In this document: one piece after another, positions 12,665 through 23,488 of the stretch
Position numbering within the stretch: the stretch's first letter is position 1
Layout: each line of letters opens with the position of its first letter
Source of the DNA: Durusdinium trenchii
Taxonomy: Eukaryota > Sar > Dinophyceae > Suessiales > Symbiodiniaceae
Direction of reading: 5' to 3'
Length of the DNA: 64,000 bases
NCBI GenBank assembly: GCA_963970005.1
Contig: CAXAMN010003558.1
Location: 1,522,854 to 1,586,853 of the forward strand
Made by a program: the position numbers and the translations under genes
Notes under the pieces: generated by a model
Seen by the model: the letters and a program-made list of their open reading frames with translations, nothing else
Told to the model about the DNA's origin: nothing
The model's database searches: none

Positions 12665-14215
12665 GATGCTGCGTTGCTTTTCTTCAGTCCCTCATTACAT
12701 ATACATGACGATCCAACAGCAGATTCAACAAGCTCACATGTTCATGACATCGACATCGATAGAAGAAACCAAACAAATCATGCAAGCAGCTTTGTTTTGC
12801 CTCTGGGACACCTCTTGGGCACCTCTTATGGCATCCACACTGGTTCAACTCCTCCGTGGAGGTTTTGGGATACAGCGCAACAGATTCAACAAGCTCACAG
12901 GTTCGTGAACACATCGGATGCATCGAACAGTGTGGCAAAGTCCAGCCACGCTTCCTTAATTATCGGGACTTCAATTCTAAGGTTGGCTGTGTCATTGCTG
13001 TTTGTGTGTCTTACATGTTCACAACCTCATGAGCATTTGCCTCACTCCGCTTGATGTCCCACCAGTCCGGATGCACCCCTGCTAGCTTTCGTCACCTACC
13101 CTCGGCCTCAAGTTTGGTTCTACTGAGTTGGTTGAGCCTGAAACCATCAATTCAGATTGTACACCCTTGGTTTTTGGAGCCCTCTAAACAAGATGCAGCT
13201 TTCTCTTTTTTGTGTTCAGATAAAGCCCATTTTGGGGGGTTCCACATGGTTCAACTTCCACGTAGATGATGTGCCCACCTACCCACTTTGGCTGCTTCCT
13301 GGTCAATTGGGTCGTGTGAGGCAAATCATGAGAGTGACTGGGCGATGAAGATTTCGGGGCCCCGAATGACCTGGGGGTTCCGGGAGTGGGTTTTTAGGAT
13401 CGACGCTCGACGTGGAGTTCACCGGCTGTTTGTATTGGGATTTCATGGTCGAGGCCATGCCAAGCATCATGATTGTTCCAGGGTTCCAGAGACTGTATCA
13501 TGAATGTTCCATTGAGTCTGCTGGAATCCAAAAGGCATGAACTTGGGTGCTTGAAGCATTCTTTGACCCGTCTCCTTGCAAAAAATGGGCTAAATACGCC
13601 CCGTGGATCTGCTGATGAAGCTTTTAGAAGTGACTGAGACGAGAATTTCAGAATATTTGAGCAACGCGCTGTTGGGGAAGATCCGGAAATCAACGGAAAT
13701 CCATACCCATCAAGAGGAGCTTGCAGTGTTGGCTTGTTAAGTGGGGGGAAACGAATCGAAGGAGGGCATTTGAAGCTTCGGTGACGGTTCGGTCGGCCTC
13801 GGTTGGCCTCAAGATAGATGTCTCTTCAGGCAGAGACGAGGCACTGGTGGAAATGATCCGATCGCACTGACTGGTGAAGCTGGATTTGGGGTTGGGCGAA
13901 CGGGCTGTCCGTGTCTTCCGACACAGAAGAGGAGAAAAAGACACGGCTGCCCCGTATGACGGGGCCAAAGAAAGGGATGGTGAAGAACCAGGAGTTCCAG
14001 CTTAAGATCCATTAAGATCCATTTAGCACTCCGACATGGAACTGCTAGCAAGTGTTGAATCCATACCCTCAGATGTTCAGTCCAGGGTCTTTTGTTGCGT
14101 TGGACTGAAGACATGCCTTCGTCCACTGCCGAGCCAAGGCTTTCCTCCCACTGCTCCAGAGCAGCCAGGCGGCGTCCAGCGCTGATGATTTCTTTCAACA
14201 CAAACACACACCTAA

Positions 14216-14281
14216 ACCATCCTGTCTGGGTAAGTACTAGTAGTGAAGGGTAGTCCAGCCAGCACACCCAGACAGGATGGT
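14216..14281. repeat. Short foldback, 16-bp arms
   Basis: ACCATCCTGTCTGGGT at 14216-14231 is the perfect reverse complement of 14266-14281. The 34-base loop contains TACTAGTAGT. Confidence 0.6.
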
Positions 14282-14749
14282 CCTGGCCCTCACACCCTAG
14301 ACATTCGTAGACTGTTGGAGGATGTTGGAGGGGTCCGTTCAAACTAACAGAGAACAACAACACAAATCCGATGGTGCCAGGCCCTCCCAGAGCCGGGATG
14401 CGTTTGGAGTCTTCCAGCAGTGGAGGTGGAGCTCGAGCCAGGAAACTCGGGAGGTGCAGGTCCTTCCACGACTCCAGCTTTTCAGACATGGGTCCTGATC
14501 CCGGCCGGTTTGAAGCCGGTTGCGATGCTTGTGCCTCCATTTTCACTCATTTCGATTGGAGAGCATACAAGAACTCTAGGACTGTGGCATGTGCTTTTTG
14601 GGAGACGTTTCAAGACCAGATTCCAACAACGGCGGACTTTGAGGCCAGGAGCAAAGAGACGAATCCTCATCAAGGAGGGGGAGGCCCCGGGGAGGGCACT
14701 TGGGGCTGGGACATGTTTGGCAAAAGGAGGATGACTGGACCGGGCCAAG

Positions 14750-14846
14750 GTGAAGAAAAACATCGAAGAACATCAGCGGAGTTTTCTGGGTCACATTGTC
14801 GTGCCAGGTGCCCTGGACTTAGACATGGAGTTTGATGACGTGGGAG
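14750..14846 (+). CDS. Exon of a putative AAA ATPase (Msp1/ATAD1/spastin-like linker)
   Basis: The frame opens at a CCAAG|G acceptor and closes at GGAG|GTGCTT; an in-frame stop lies just upstream, which supports the acceptor. It encodes about 32 residues beginning VKKNIEEHQRSFLGHIV, then VPGALDLDMEFDDVGG. In Msp1/ATAD1, spastin and related AAA ATPases, the linker before the Walker A motif has the pattern of a charged helix, V.P..., hydrophobic-x-F-(D/E)-D-(I/V)-GG-L, and this exon matches it. Those proteins are hexameric ATP-driven unfoldases. No exon with a Walker A (GPPGTGKT) or Walker B motif was found in the following 10 kb, so the rest is either beyond very long introns, missed, or lost. 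Confidence 0.5.
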
Positions 14847-16872
14847 GTGCTTGGGATGAGGATCCATTGGGTTCCAAGGAGCTACTAGGCTGCAGGCTGG
14901 CCGGGTGGTGTTGCAGGTGGTTTAGTACGATCTGGGTGGTTTACGGTTTCGTGTTTCTGAGATCATTTGGAGACTCCGTTTGCATCGCATCGAACCACAT
15001 GTACCGGCTTTTGAAGGTCATGGGATTCCCTTCTTGTGGGACATTGGAGAGACGATCGAAATCTAAGAGGTTGAAGTGGCAGACCCGGCGCCACGGGCGA
15101 ATGACGAAATCCAATCGAAATCCCTCTTTTGCCCATCAGGTCATTTGATTTTGTGGGACATTGGATCAGATTTCCGCACTGCGACCGGTTGCAGGATCAC
15201 GGACCCGGATGGACGGATGGATCGATGTAGCTCGCGGTGTGGACGAAATCTGAACATGGCGCAAGATCTCAGGGTCAAGAGAATGTTGACGAGGTTGGTG
15301 GATTTGTGGCATTTTTGGGGGGGGGTTGGGTGTTTTCAGTTCCCGGATTGGTGTTTTCCCTTCCCGTGGTGTTTCCTTTTCCCAGATTGTTTTTTTCGGT
15401 TCCGGTAAAAACATGTCAGTTTGCGTAAACCCACTGCCGCAAAAACACAAGGTACCCGGTGAACCCGGAGCCCTTTTTTTGGTTTCTCAGAAGTGGACCT
15501 CGTGCTTCGTGTTCTTCCTCGTGCTTCGCCGCGCTTCGCTTGGTGTTGGCTCGATACATCGGGGCGGTTTGGTTGATCGCCTGCTACTTGTAGATGTTGG
15601 AAGAGTTCTGGACTTCTGGTGGTCCCCAAATAGATAGAGTTTCGGTGGTTTGTACTGTATCCTTTTAGTTTCGTGGGGAGAAGATTCCAAGGGTCTAGAC
15701 GACTTGCAAATTGGGTCTCACCTTTTGAAGCGTGTTGAAGGTGCTCCCAACGGTTGAAGATATTATGATATTAACGGATATCACACATTAACTATACCTC
15801 AGCACACTGACCGTCTGACCCAAATTCTATTTTCTCATCAGGCCCATTTTTCCTTGTACACCTCTTTGACTCTAAGGCCCGATGTGCAAGTCCAAGATGC
15901 CTCGGACTTTGGAGATGACTTCTTCGAGCAATTTGATTCGTGGGGACCCCCGAGATGACTTATTCAAGCTTCTTGAGAAGCGCCTTCGGCGGACGTCTGA
16001 CCAGTGTGTTGTGTTTCTTATATGTCAAAAACGGCAGAACATGGCTGAACTGCCTTCAGAGATTTAGACTTTTTTCAGAATGCTTTAATATATAATGTAA
16101 ACCATCAGCTGGCAAAATGTCCTGGCTTTTAGGGACGGAATCCGGGTTCCACGGTTTTTGGTGAGATGAGAGGCTCGAACGGCATGTTCCGAGACCCCAA
16201 CAGCCTGGCTTGAGTCCTGGCTTGGTTGTTTTTACCTGGTTTAGATGTTGAACGTGTTTGGAACTGCAAAAGGCAATGGCCCACTGCCTGTGCAGTATGG
16301 AAATCAATGAATATTAGATTGAACATGCATTGGAGACTTTTGCTTCTGTTGGGACTGATCCATATTGTTGCTTCCTTTCATTGGGGCTACTTTAAGGTGC
16401 CCCACTCGAGATTTGCCCGGATGTTCAACATCTCCTTTTTGGGAGAAAGAGAATCGCGCTCACTGTCCTCGTCCGTCTTCCGGGAACAAGGAGAAATCTC
16501 ATCTCGGTTCATGCGAACCGTCAAGGTTACCTGTTGGTTCCCATGACCGTCTTCCAAGCCAAGCAAGGTGCCAATGGACTCATCCAAGTAAAGCAGGTTG
16601 AAGAAATCACAAAGCCGTGTTGAACTTGTGGGATAGGAGGAGTTGAAATCAAACAAATTTGTAGAACCATGCTTTTGAGGTACAGGGAAGGATTCCTGGG
16701 TTTGCTCAAGGTGATGGCGATGGTTGTTATTCTCCCTTAGGGTAAATTCCGTTCTATAACAAACATGTGTTCATTTGTTTTTCCAGGTTCCCTAAGCAAA
16801 TCCAAGGATTCAATGACTCACATGCAAGTTCACATTCATATTTATAAAGAATGTGTTTCGCGGAGCCCCTAG

Positions 16873-16975
16873 TAGCGTCCTTGCTCCTAGTAGCGATGTC
16901 CTTTGCTCCTAGTAGTGTTCTTGCTCCGTTCGTAGTAAGGCCAGGAGCCCCGATCGTAGCGTCCTTGCTCTGGGC
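16873..16975. repeat. TAGTAGCG / GTTCGTAG dispersed repeat
   Basis: Several units of CCTAGTAGCGTCCTTGCT and related phrases, with CGTTCGTAGTAAGGCC, belong to the same dispersed family as blocks near 30338, 41520 and 47212. Confidence 0.65.
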
Positions 16976-18035
16976 TTGGAGGCTTAAACTACCCAACTTG
17001 AGGAGGTACCCAACTTGAGGAGGTTGCTGGATCAGTTGCTGGCACTCGAACATTCCATCCTGAAGGGCACGCTCACATTCCATGGATGTGCTTTGAGGCA
17101 AAGGGCTTCGTCGAAAGGCGGGTCTCAGAATGGTCGAAGGGAAGACGAAGGGAAGACGAACCACAAACCTGTCCACCTTCGATCTTGGATGGGGCTTTCC
17201 GCCGCCAGCCCCCCCCCGGCAGCTTCTCCTGGTGTTCTTTCCAACCAAAAGCCATGTTTATTCCCACCTCAGTTCCCACCTCTTGGTGGAAAGACTCCAG
17301 AAAACCCGAGTCTCCTGAAATGACCAGGACCGTCTCTCGGGAGACAGCGATACTCCGAACGCTTGAACTCGGTCCGGGTGAGATGGATCGGTGGAGCAAG
17401 ACTGAAGAAGCCCTACATTGCTTGGGATTCATCATGGATTCATCATGTTTCTGTTTCAAGACCAACTCTAGATTCCTGGTCCTGTGAAGCGTTTCTTTTA
17501 CACTGTTCACACTCAGATCACTGTGAGGTTGGCTGATCAGATTCCTGCCAAACCCGGCTTCTTCGGCTCCAAAGCGCCAAACCCCTCTTCGGGGGAACGA
17601 ATGTCGGAACCAGTAACCCGCTTTGGCCTTGCACCTCAAAGCCTCATTGTCCTTTTCAAGCTTCCAGCTCCCGTTTTGCTAAAGCACCATTTAAACTGGT
17701 GCGTGACCAAAGCACTGGTTAAACTGGTGCTTTGACCCACTGGGTGGTGGTTACACAAGAGCTTTTGTCAACACCGTCAACGCCAAGAGGTTTGATATTT
17801 GGTGAATCCACCATGCCGATGGTGAAACCAAGCCAAGCTATGCGGCTATGCAGATCGGCGACCGGGTCAGGTGCCACCGATCACTCCGCCAGGTGCACCA
17901 CCGCCTGCGCAGGCGTGGTTTACAAAGTTTACCAAGTTTCGGGGGCCGTGGTGTTTCGGTGAGCAGAACATGTGATGTTCGTTTTGTTTATTTCATGTTT
18001 ATTGATTTTGTTTCGGTCTTTGTGGACGGATCAAG

Positions 18036-18122
18036 CCAACAGAGGTTAAGTGACCTTATAGGACCCTACAGGGGTACCTATAGGATAGTCTATAGTCTAT
18101 AGGGTTCTTCAACCTCTGCTGG
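18036..18122. mobile_element. Foldback element, about 87 bp
   Basis: CCAACAGAGGTTAAG at 18036-18050 and CAACCTCTGCTGG near 18110-18122 are imperfect inverted repeats. Inside are further nested palindromic phrases built on CTATAGG. There is no coding capacity. Confidence 0.55.
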
Positions 18123-18872
18123 AAGGCATTCAAAGGCCCATTCAGCTTGGCCCCAAATCAAGTTGAATCGATGATCTTGGACACCTGGCCCCATGGAAAC
18201 GTGTTCCAGTTTGCCGAAAAGAATCGATGTGTCTCGCAGCCCTGGACTCCACATCACTCCTGGACTCCTTTCTTCCGTTTCTTCGGAACCAAATGCAGCG
18301 CACGAAACCAACGACGAAGGACCCCCACGGCCACGTTTGTCACGTTTTTCGCGGTTTTCCGGGCATCGTGTGGGCCCGACCCACCTGCTTTCGGTCCCAG
18401 CATCGTCAGGGTCGCGTGGGGCACGTTTTGACTCTTGTTTCTTTACCAGACAGAGTTATTTTCCATGGTTGGATCATTTTGGCTTGATCAATGGATTGAT
18501 CAATCAATTGATGTGGATCAATATGGATGGAATGATATATATATATATATTTATATGTACGTATACATGGATTGATGAAGATCACCATACCAGCAGTTCC
18601 AAAGGTGTGCTTAATGGAGTGCCCTTGTCATCCACTTGCTGGATGGGTCTTGACGACCATCTCTTTGGAACTCTTGGTAAGTTCTTTCCCTTTTTGGCGA
18701 CATCAAATTCTTTTCGTCTCTATTTAGGAAACCCCCCAGGGTTTCAACAGGTTAACCCCCACCCCCTCCAGGCGGCTGCAGTCGCAAGCAGCGCGCCGAG
18801 CCGGCCGAAGGTGGCCGGTTTTAGGGTGACGGGAAGCGGTTTTCAAGATCCCTGTCCCCCACGGCCTTTTCT

Positions 18873-18943
18873 GCTCCAACCTAATGGCGATGGCCTCCAA
18901 CCTATTAGCGATGGCCTCCAACCCAACAACGATGGCCTCCAGA
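18873..18943 (-). repeat. 21-bp minisatellite, reverse orientation, about 3 units
   Basis: The unit GATGGCCTCCAACCTATTAGC is the reverse complement of the unit in the large array at 22013-23488. Confidence 0.8.
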
Positions 18944-19978
18944 CTTGAGCAGTGGAAATTGATATTAAGTTGATACAGGGTACAGGTGTTTGGTACGACA
19001 TGTTCTTGAAGGGTCTTCAAGATGAACTCGTCGTGATCTGTGGGGGACCACTTCAATTGGGTGGGTGGGGGTTGTCCTCTCCGTGTTTTTTCTGGGACCA
19101 AAAAGCAAGGCTGACAGTTACTTCAACTAGTTTAATCCCAAAGGGCTTGAGCCTGAGATACCATAATAAGATACTGTTGTTGGACAGGGGATATCACACA
19201 TCAGCAGTATCCAGACTTAGACACGGTACAGCGAAGATAGTAGGAAGAACGTGAACCCTTGCACAACGTTTGTTTTGGTTTGGATGTGTGTGTGTACACA
19301 TACGATATGCACCAATTTACTAGACTTGATAGAGACATGAGGCTTCCAAAAAGAGTGCAATGAGGTGAACTCAGGGTATCTCAGCGGAAGTCCTCATGCG
19401 TTTGAACCGCACCGCAGAAGTCCTCAACTGTTCCTGTTCTCCCCTGAAATGCGGACAACGGGTACATTCTCGAAGTCATCCGTCACAATACCTGTCAGTC
19501 TGAAAAGTACGGAGCTATTTGCTTGCTTCTCAGGAAAGACACCATCTTCTAGCCCTGTTCCAATCTTCAGCGACCGCCAGCAACATCTTTGCAGCCCCCA
19601 AAAGTGTGACCCCCATGAAACCTGAGGCAGGAACCCCAGGAACCCCTGAGAGTACATGTTTGTAAGCCCTTGTGTACCGCACGTGAAGCTCCTGGTGTTC
19701 CATTAAGCGTTTGAGGTCCTGTGTTTTTGAGGTCGCCGCTTTGCTTCAAAAAGAGGCCCCAGCACCAGCTGCGCCGAAAGCCACAATGCCGAAGGTGATT
19801 GGGGACGGGAACCAACGAGGTGGAAAGATTTATTAGAGTACTGTATGCAAATTCTATATAGAATCTATTAGTACTGTATGCCTAGAAAGGGTAATATAAT
19901 ATATATATATAGAAAGCAATCTAGTATATTGACATGTGCAAAGATGTAAACTATGTTGACATGAAATCGGGTTCAACA

Positions 19979-20079
19979 ATTCCCAGACACTCCATGGGAC
20001 TGGCATATTTACATACGTTGACCCCAGGTCAACCACCCTCATGTTGGAGACAAACACCCTACATGGAGTGTTTGGGATT
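19979..20079. mobile_element. Foldback element, family of 57867-57965
   Basis: The arm ATTCCCAGACACTCCATGG at 19979-19997 is matched in inverted orientation by ACATGGAGTGTTTGGGATT at 20061-20079 with about three mismatches. Total size is about 101 bp. The arms resemble those of the element at 57867-57965, which has nearly the same length. Confidence 0.55.
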
Positions 20080-20118
20080 GATTTCTGTTGAGTATCCAGT
20101 ATTTAACGAGTCCTGTAG

Positions 20119-20186
20119 GAGCAGCTGGTGCGAGCCGGAGGGAGCAAAGTCCTGGCCCAGGGAGATCCATGCTGTTTCAGCCCCAG
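20119..20186 (+). CDS. Weak candidate exon, unidentified
   Basis: A TGTAG|G acceptor is followed by an open stretch reading EQLVRAGGSKVLAQGDPCCF and then SP, ending before AG|GAAA (a GA donor would be needed). Codon character is reasonable but the exon is short and no family is recognised. Confidence 0.22.
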
Positions 20187-20232
20187 GAAATAAAAGGGGA
20201 GTTCACAAAGGCCTTGCTATATAGTAAGTTCA

Positions 20233-20297
20233 TAGTAGGTTGGAGGCCATCGCTAGTAGGGGTTGGAGTTGGAGGCCATCGCTAGCAGGTTGGAGCA
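20233..20297 (+). repeat. 21-bp minisatellite, forward, about 3 units
   Basis: Units of the form GGTTGGAGGCCATCGCTAGTA, the same family as 22013-23488. Confidence 0.8.
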
Positions 20298-22012
20298 ACA
20301 GGTGACAAACCAGTCGACCTTTGTCGGCCTCCGCCCAAATTCCCAGCCGTGGAGTCGGAATTTGTTATGAACATCATTATATAACCTAAGCTCATCATGA
20401 ACGAGCTGGCTGGTTGGTGGGTGCCACGTTAGCCATTCACCAACCCTTTTGTTGATGAATGGCTTTTGGTGCTGGTACCAACTGCTTTCCATATAGATGA
20501 TTGGCGATGATGCTCCTTGACCAGTGAGTCGCAGACAGAGCCCTCCACTCACCGTAGCCGAGCGTAGAAGCAGACTCAATGCTTAGGAAGATGGATGTTA
20601 AACTATAACAGTTAATGTTCCTGCAATTATGCTGACCTTTTTGTGTCTATATATCCATCCTGTTTCCATTTTTGGATGGGGACCAGTGACTCATCAGTCC
20701 TGTACATTGGGTCTTGGGGCACTCCGGCTTTGCAACTGGCACCCGCAGGCCAAGAGTGAACCCGCCAAGAAGCTGGAGTCCTCCTTAGCATGCATTTGGT
20801 CGCAAGCAAGTTGGGTCGACGTCAGCTGAGTAGCGTTTCTTCACTGGCTATTTATATAGATTGGACTGCAACCCCCAGCGAAACCCAGAAGTGTATATGT
20901 AGGCACTATGTAGGCACTTCGTCTTCCTGAAGAATCACGGCTCAGCTGATGCCCAGAAGCTGTCAACGTCATTGTTTACACCACCCCAGCAGAGCCGAGG
21001 AGCAGAAGTTTTAAGAGAAGAAATAGGAAGCAGGGAAACCTCAACCTGACCGAGTAGGTGTCAGTGATGAGAGGATGCAGCCAGTGGTCATTATCCTACT
21101 GTACTTGGCGCGTATCTACAAGGTCGCTGAAACGCGGTCACAACACATCGATTCTTTTTTAACTTGTTCCCATTGTGCTCCGCGCAGCTTTGGCTTTGAT
21201 GTTATCATGCGCAAGATTCAGTATGCGTCTCAGCCCAACAGTCCCAACATGTCATTCAGAATATGCTTCATGCGCTCGTTCAGCACGATGTCGTGATTTG
21301 GTGTCTTCAGTGGGGATGAATCGCTGTGACACATTGTCATGTGATGCCGCGCCCCCGGCCCCACGCATGTCGGACACATGCACAGACAGACACGCACGGC
21401 ACACGGACGAATTGGATCCTGATTTCTGCGCAAGTGTAGCACATGCGCCATCACACACACACACACATGTGATACACTCGTCCACTGCTTTTTGTAACTC
21501 AGAAGTTTCTCTAAAAAACATGTTTTTGATGTACAAAAGAAGCCGTGTGTGGTGCCCTAAGCCGTGCGGCCGCATCCTGATGCCCTATCAAGATCCGGCC
21601 GTGATTCCATGTGGCTCCCCATCTCAGGGATTGGGACTGACTCGCTGGATGCTAGTGGTGTAGTGTGAAATTGCTTAGTAAAACAAGGGGGGTTCGGTAA
21701 AACAAATTATATAAGTTAATCCATGGTTGTTGGAAGCCCAGGGGATAGCTTTTTCGTCATGTGAACATGTTCCCCAGATATTTAGAGCGGTTTATTTGAG
21801 TCATGCAACCAAGGCAAGCAATGTGTATTTTCCTTTTCCGCTTGTGTGTGTGTGTCACCTTGTTTGTTTTTCACCACTTTGATGTATATATATTGATATG
21901 GATGTTGCTGTCACTAATGGTAGGATCATGCACCCAGCAATTCCATCGAGTTGGGTGCTATATCGGAAGTCGGATGGGATGCCCCGGTTTCACATCCACA
22001 GCCCCGAATGAT

Positions 22013-23488
22013 GGGTTGGAGGCCATCGCTCTTAGGGTGGAGGCCATCGCTCTTAAGGTTGGAGGCCATCGCTCTTAGGGTGGANNNNNNNNNNNNNNNN
22101 NNNNNNNNNNNNNNNNNNNNNNNNNNNNNNNNNNNNNNNNNNNNNNNNNNNNNNNNNNNNNNNNNNNNNNNNNNNNNNNNNNNNNNNNNNNNNNNNNNNN
22201 NNNNNNNNNNNNNNNNNNNNNNNNNNNNNNNNNNNNNNNNNNNNNNNNNNNNNNNNNNNNNNNNNNNNNNNNNNNNNNNNNNNNNNNNNNNNNNNNNNNN
22301 NNNNNNNNNNNNNNNNNNNNNNNNNNNNNNNNNNNNNNNNNNNNNNNNNNNNNNNNNNNNNNNNNNNNNNNNNNNNNNNNNNNNNNNNNNNNNNNNNNNN
22401 NNNNNNNNNNNNNNNNNNNNNNNNNNNNNNNNNNNNNNNNNNNNNNNNNNNNNNNNNNNNNNNNNNNNNNNNNNNNNNNNNNNNNNNNNNNNNNNNNNNN
22501 NNNNNNNNNNNNNNNNNNNNNNNNNNNNNNNNNNNNNNNNNNNNNNNNNNNNNNNNNNNNNNNNNNNNNNNNNNNNNNNNNNNNNNNNNNNNNNNNNNNN
22601 NNNNNNNNNNNNNNNNNNNNNNNNNNNNNNNNNNNNNNNNNNNNNNNNNNNNNNNNNNNNNNNNNNNNNNNNNNNNNNNNNNNNNNNNNNNNNNNNNNNN
22701 NNNNNNNNNNNNNNNNNNNNNNNNNNNNNNNNNNNNNNNNNNNNNNNNNNNNNNNNNNNNNNNNNNNNNNNNNNNNNNNNNNNNNNNNNNNNNNNNNNNN
22801 NNNNNNNNNNNNNNNNNNNNNNNNNNNNNNNNNNNNNNNNNNNNNNNNNNNNNNNNNNNNNNNNNNNNNNNNNNNNNNNNNNNNNNNNNNNNNNNNNNNN
22901 NNNNNNNNNNNNNCTCTTAGGTTGGAGGCCATCGCTATTAGGTTGGAGGCCATCGCTATTTGGTTGGAGGCCATCGCTTTTAGGTTTGAGGCCATCGCTT
23001 TTAGGGGAGGCCATCGCTATGAGGTTGGAGGCCATCGCTCTTAAGTTAAGTTGGAGGCCATCGCTCTTAGGTTGGAGGCCATCGCTCTTAGGTTGGAGCA
23101 TCGCTATTAGGTTGGAGGCCATCGCTATTAGGTTGGAGGCCATTGCTATTAGGGTGGAGGCCATCGCTCTTAGCCTGAGGCCATCGCTCTTAGGTTGGAG
23201 GCCATCGCTCTTAGGTGGAGGCCATCGCTATGAGGTTGGAGGCCATCGCTCTTAGGTTGGAGGCCATCGCTCTTATTAGCTTGTAGGCCATCGCCATCAG
23301 GTTGGAGGCCATTGCTATGATTTTGGAGCCATCGCTATTAGGTATTGAGGCCATCGCTATTAGGGTGGAGGCCATCGCTCTTAGGTTGGAGGCCATCGCT
23401 CTTAGGTTGGAGGCCATCGCTCTTGGGTTGGAGGCCATCACTCTTAGGTTGGAGGCCATCGCTATCAGGTTGGAGGCCATCGCTACTG
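22013..23488 (+). repeat. 21-bp minisatellite array, interrupted by an assembly gap
   Basis: The unit GGTTGGAGGCCATCGCTCTTA is repeated with point variation at the second-last bases (CTC, CTA) and occasional partial units. About 3-4 units precede the gap and about 27 follow it. Because the period is a multiple of three, several reading frames stay open through the array, giving artificial repetitive peptides (WRPSLLG, EAIALRL, MASNLIA). I regard these as non-coding. Confidence 0.9.
22085..22913. other. Assembly gap (829 N)
   Basis: Unresolved sequence inside the 21-bp array, very likely collapsed or unreadable repeat. Confidence 0.95.

Larger units (their letters stand above)
11375..14749. 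other. No convincing gene; contains foldback elements
   Basis: This stretch contains an inverted-repeat element at 12493-12664, a small hairpin followed by a G8C12 run at 12312-12352, a duplicated segment at 12718-12750 and 12878-12915, and a foldback at 14216-14281. The 245-codon minus-strand ORF at 13809-14546 has no recognisable motif and overlaps the foldback, so I regard it as spurious. Confidence 0.4.
14847..20118. other. No convincing gene; possible introns of the AAA gene
   Basis: I searched this stretch for the remaining AAA motifs and found none. A fragment at 15880-15950 (ending DFGDDFFEQFDSW) has coding-like character but no fixed splice sites. The long plus-strand ORF at 18193-18948 runs through an AT repeat and the 21-bp minisatellite and is judged spurious. 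Confidence 0.4.

Noticed and set aside
13809-14546. 245-codon minus-strand ORF
   Set aside because: It spans the 16-bp-arm foldback and shows no conserved motif. The neighbouring coding evidence (AAA exon) is on the other strand.
18193-18948. 251-codon plus-strand ORF
   Set aside because: It crosses an AT dinucleotide run and the reverse minisatellite. Composition is irregular and no motif is present.
21926-23255. Long ORFs of 300-430 codons on both strands through the minisatellite
   Set aside because: They consist of translated 21-bp repeat and undefined residues across the N gap. They are open only because the period is a multiple of three.
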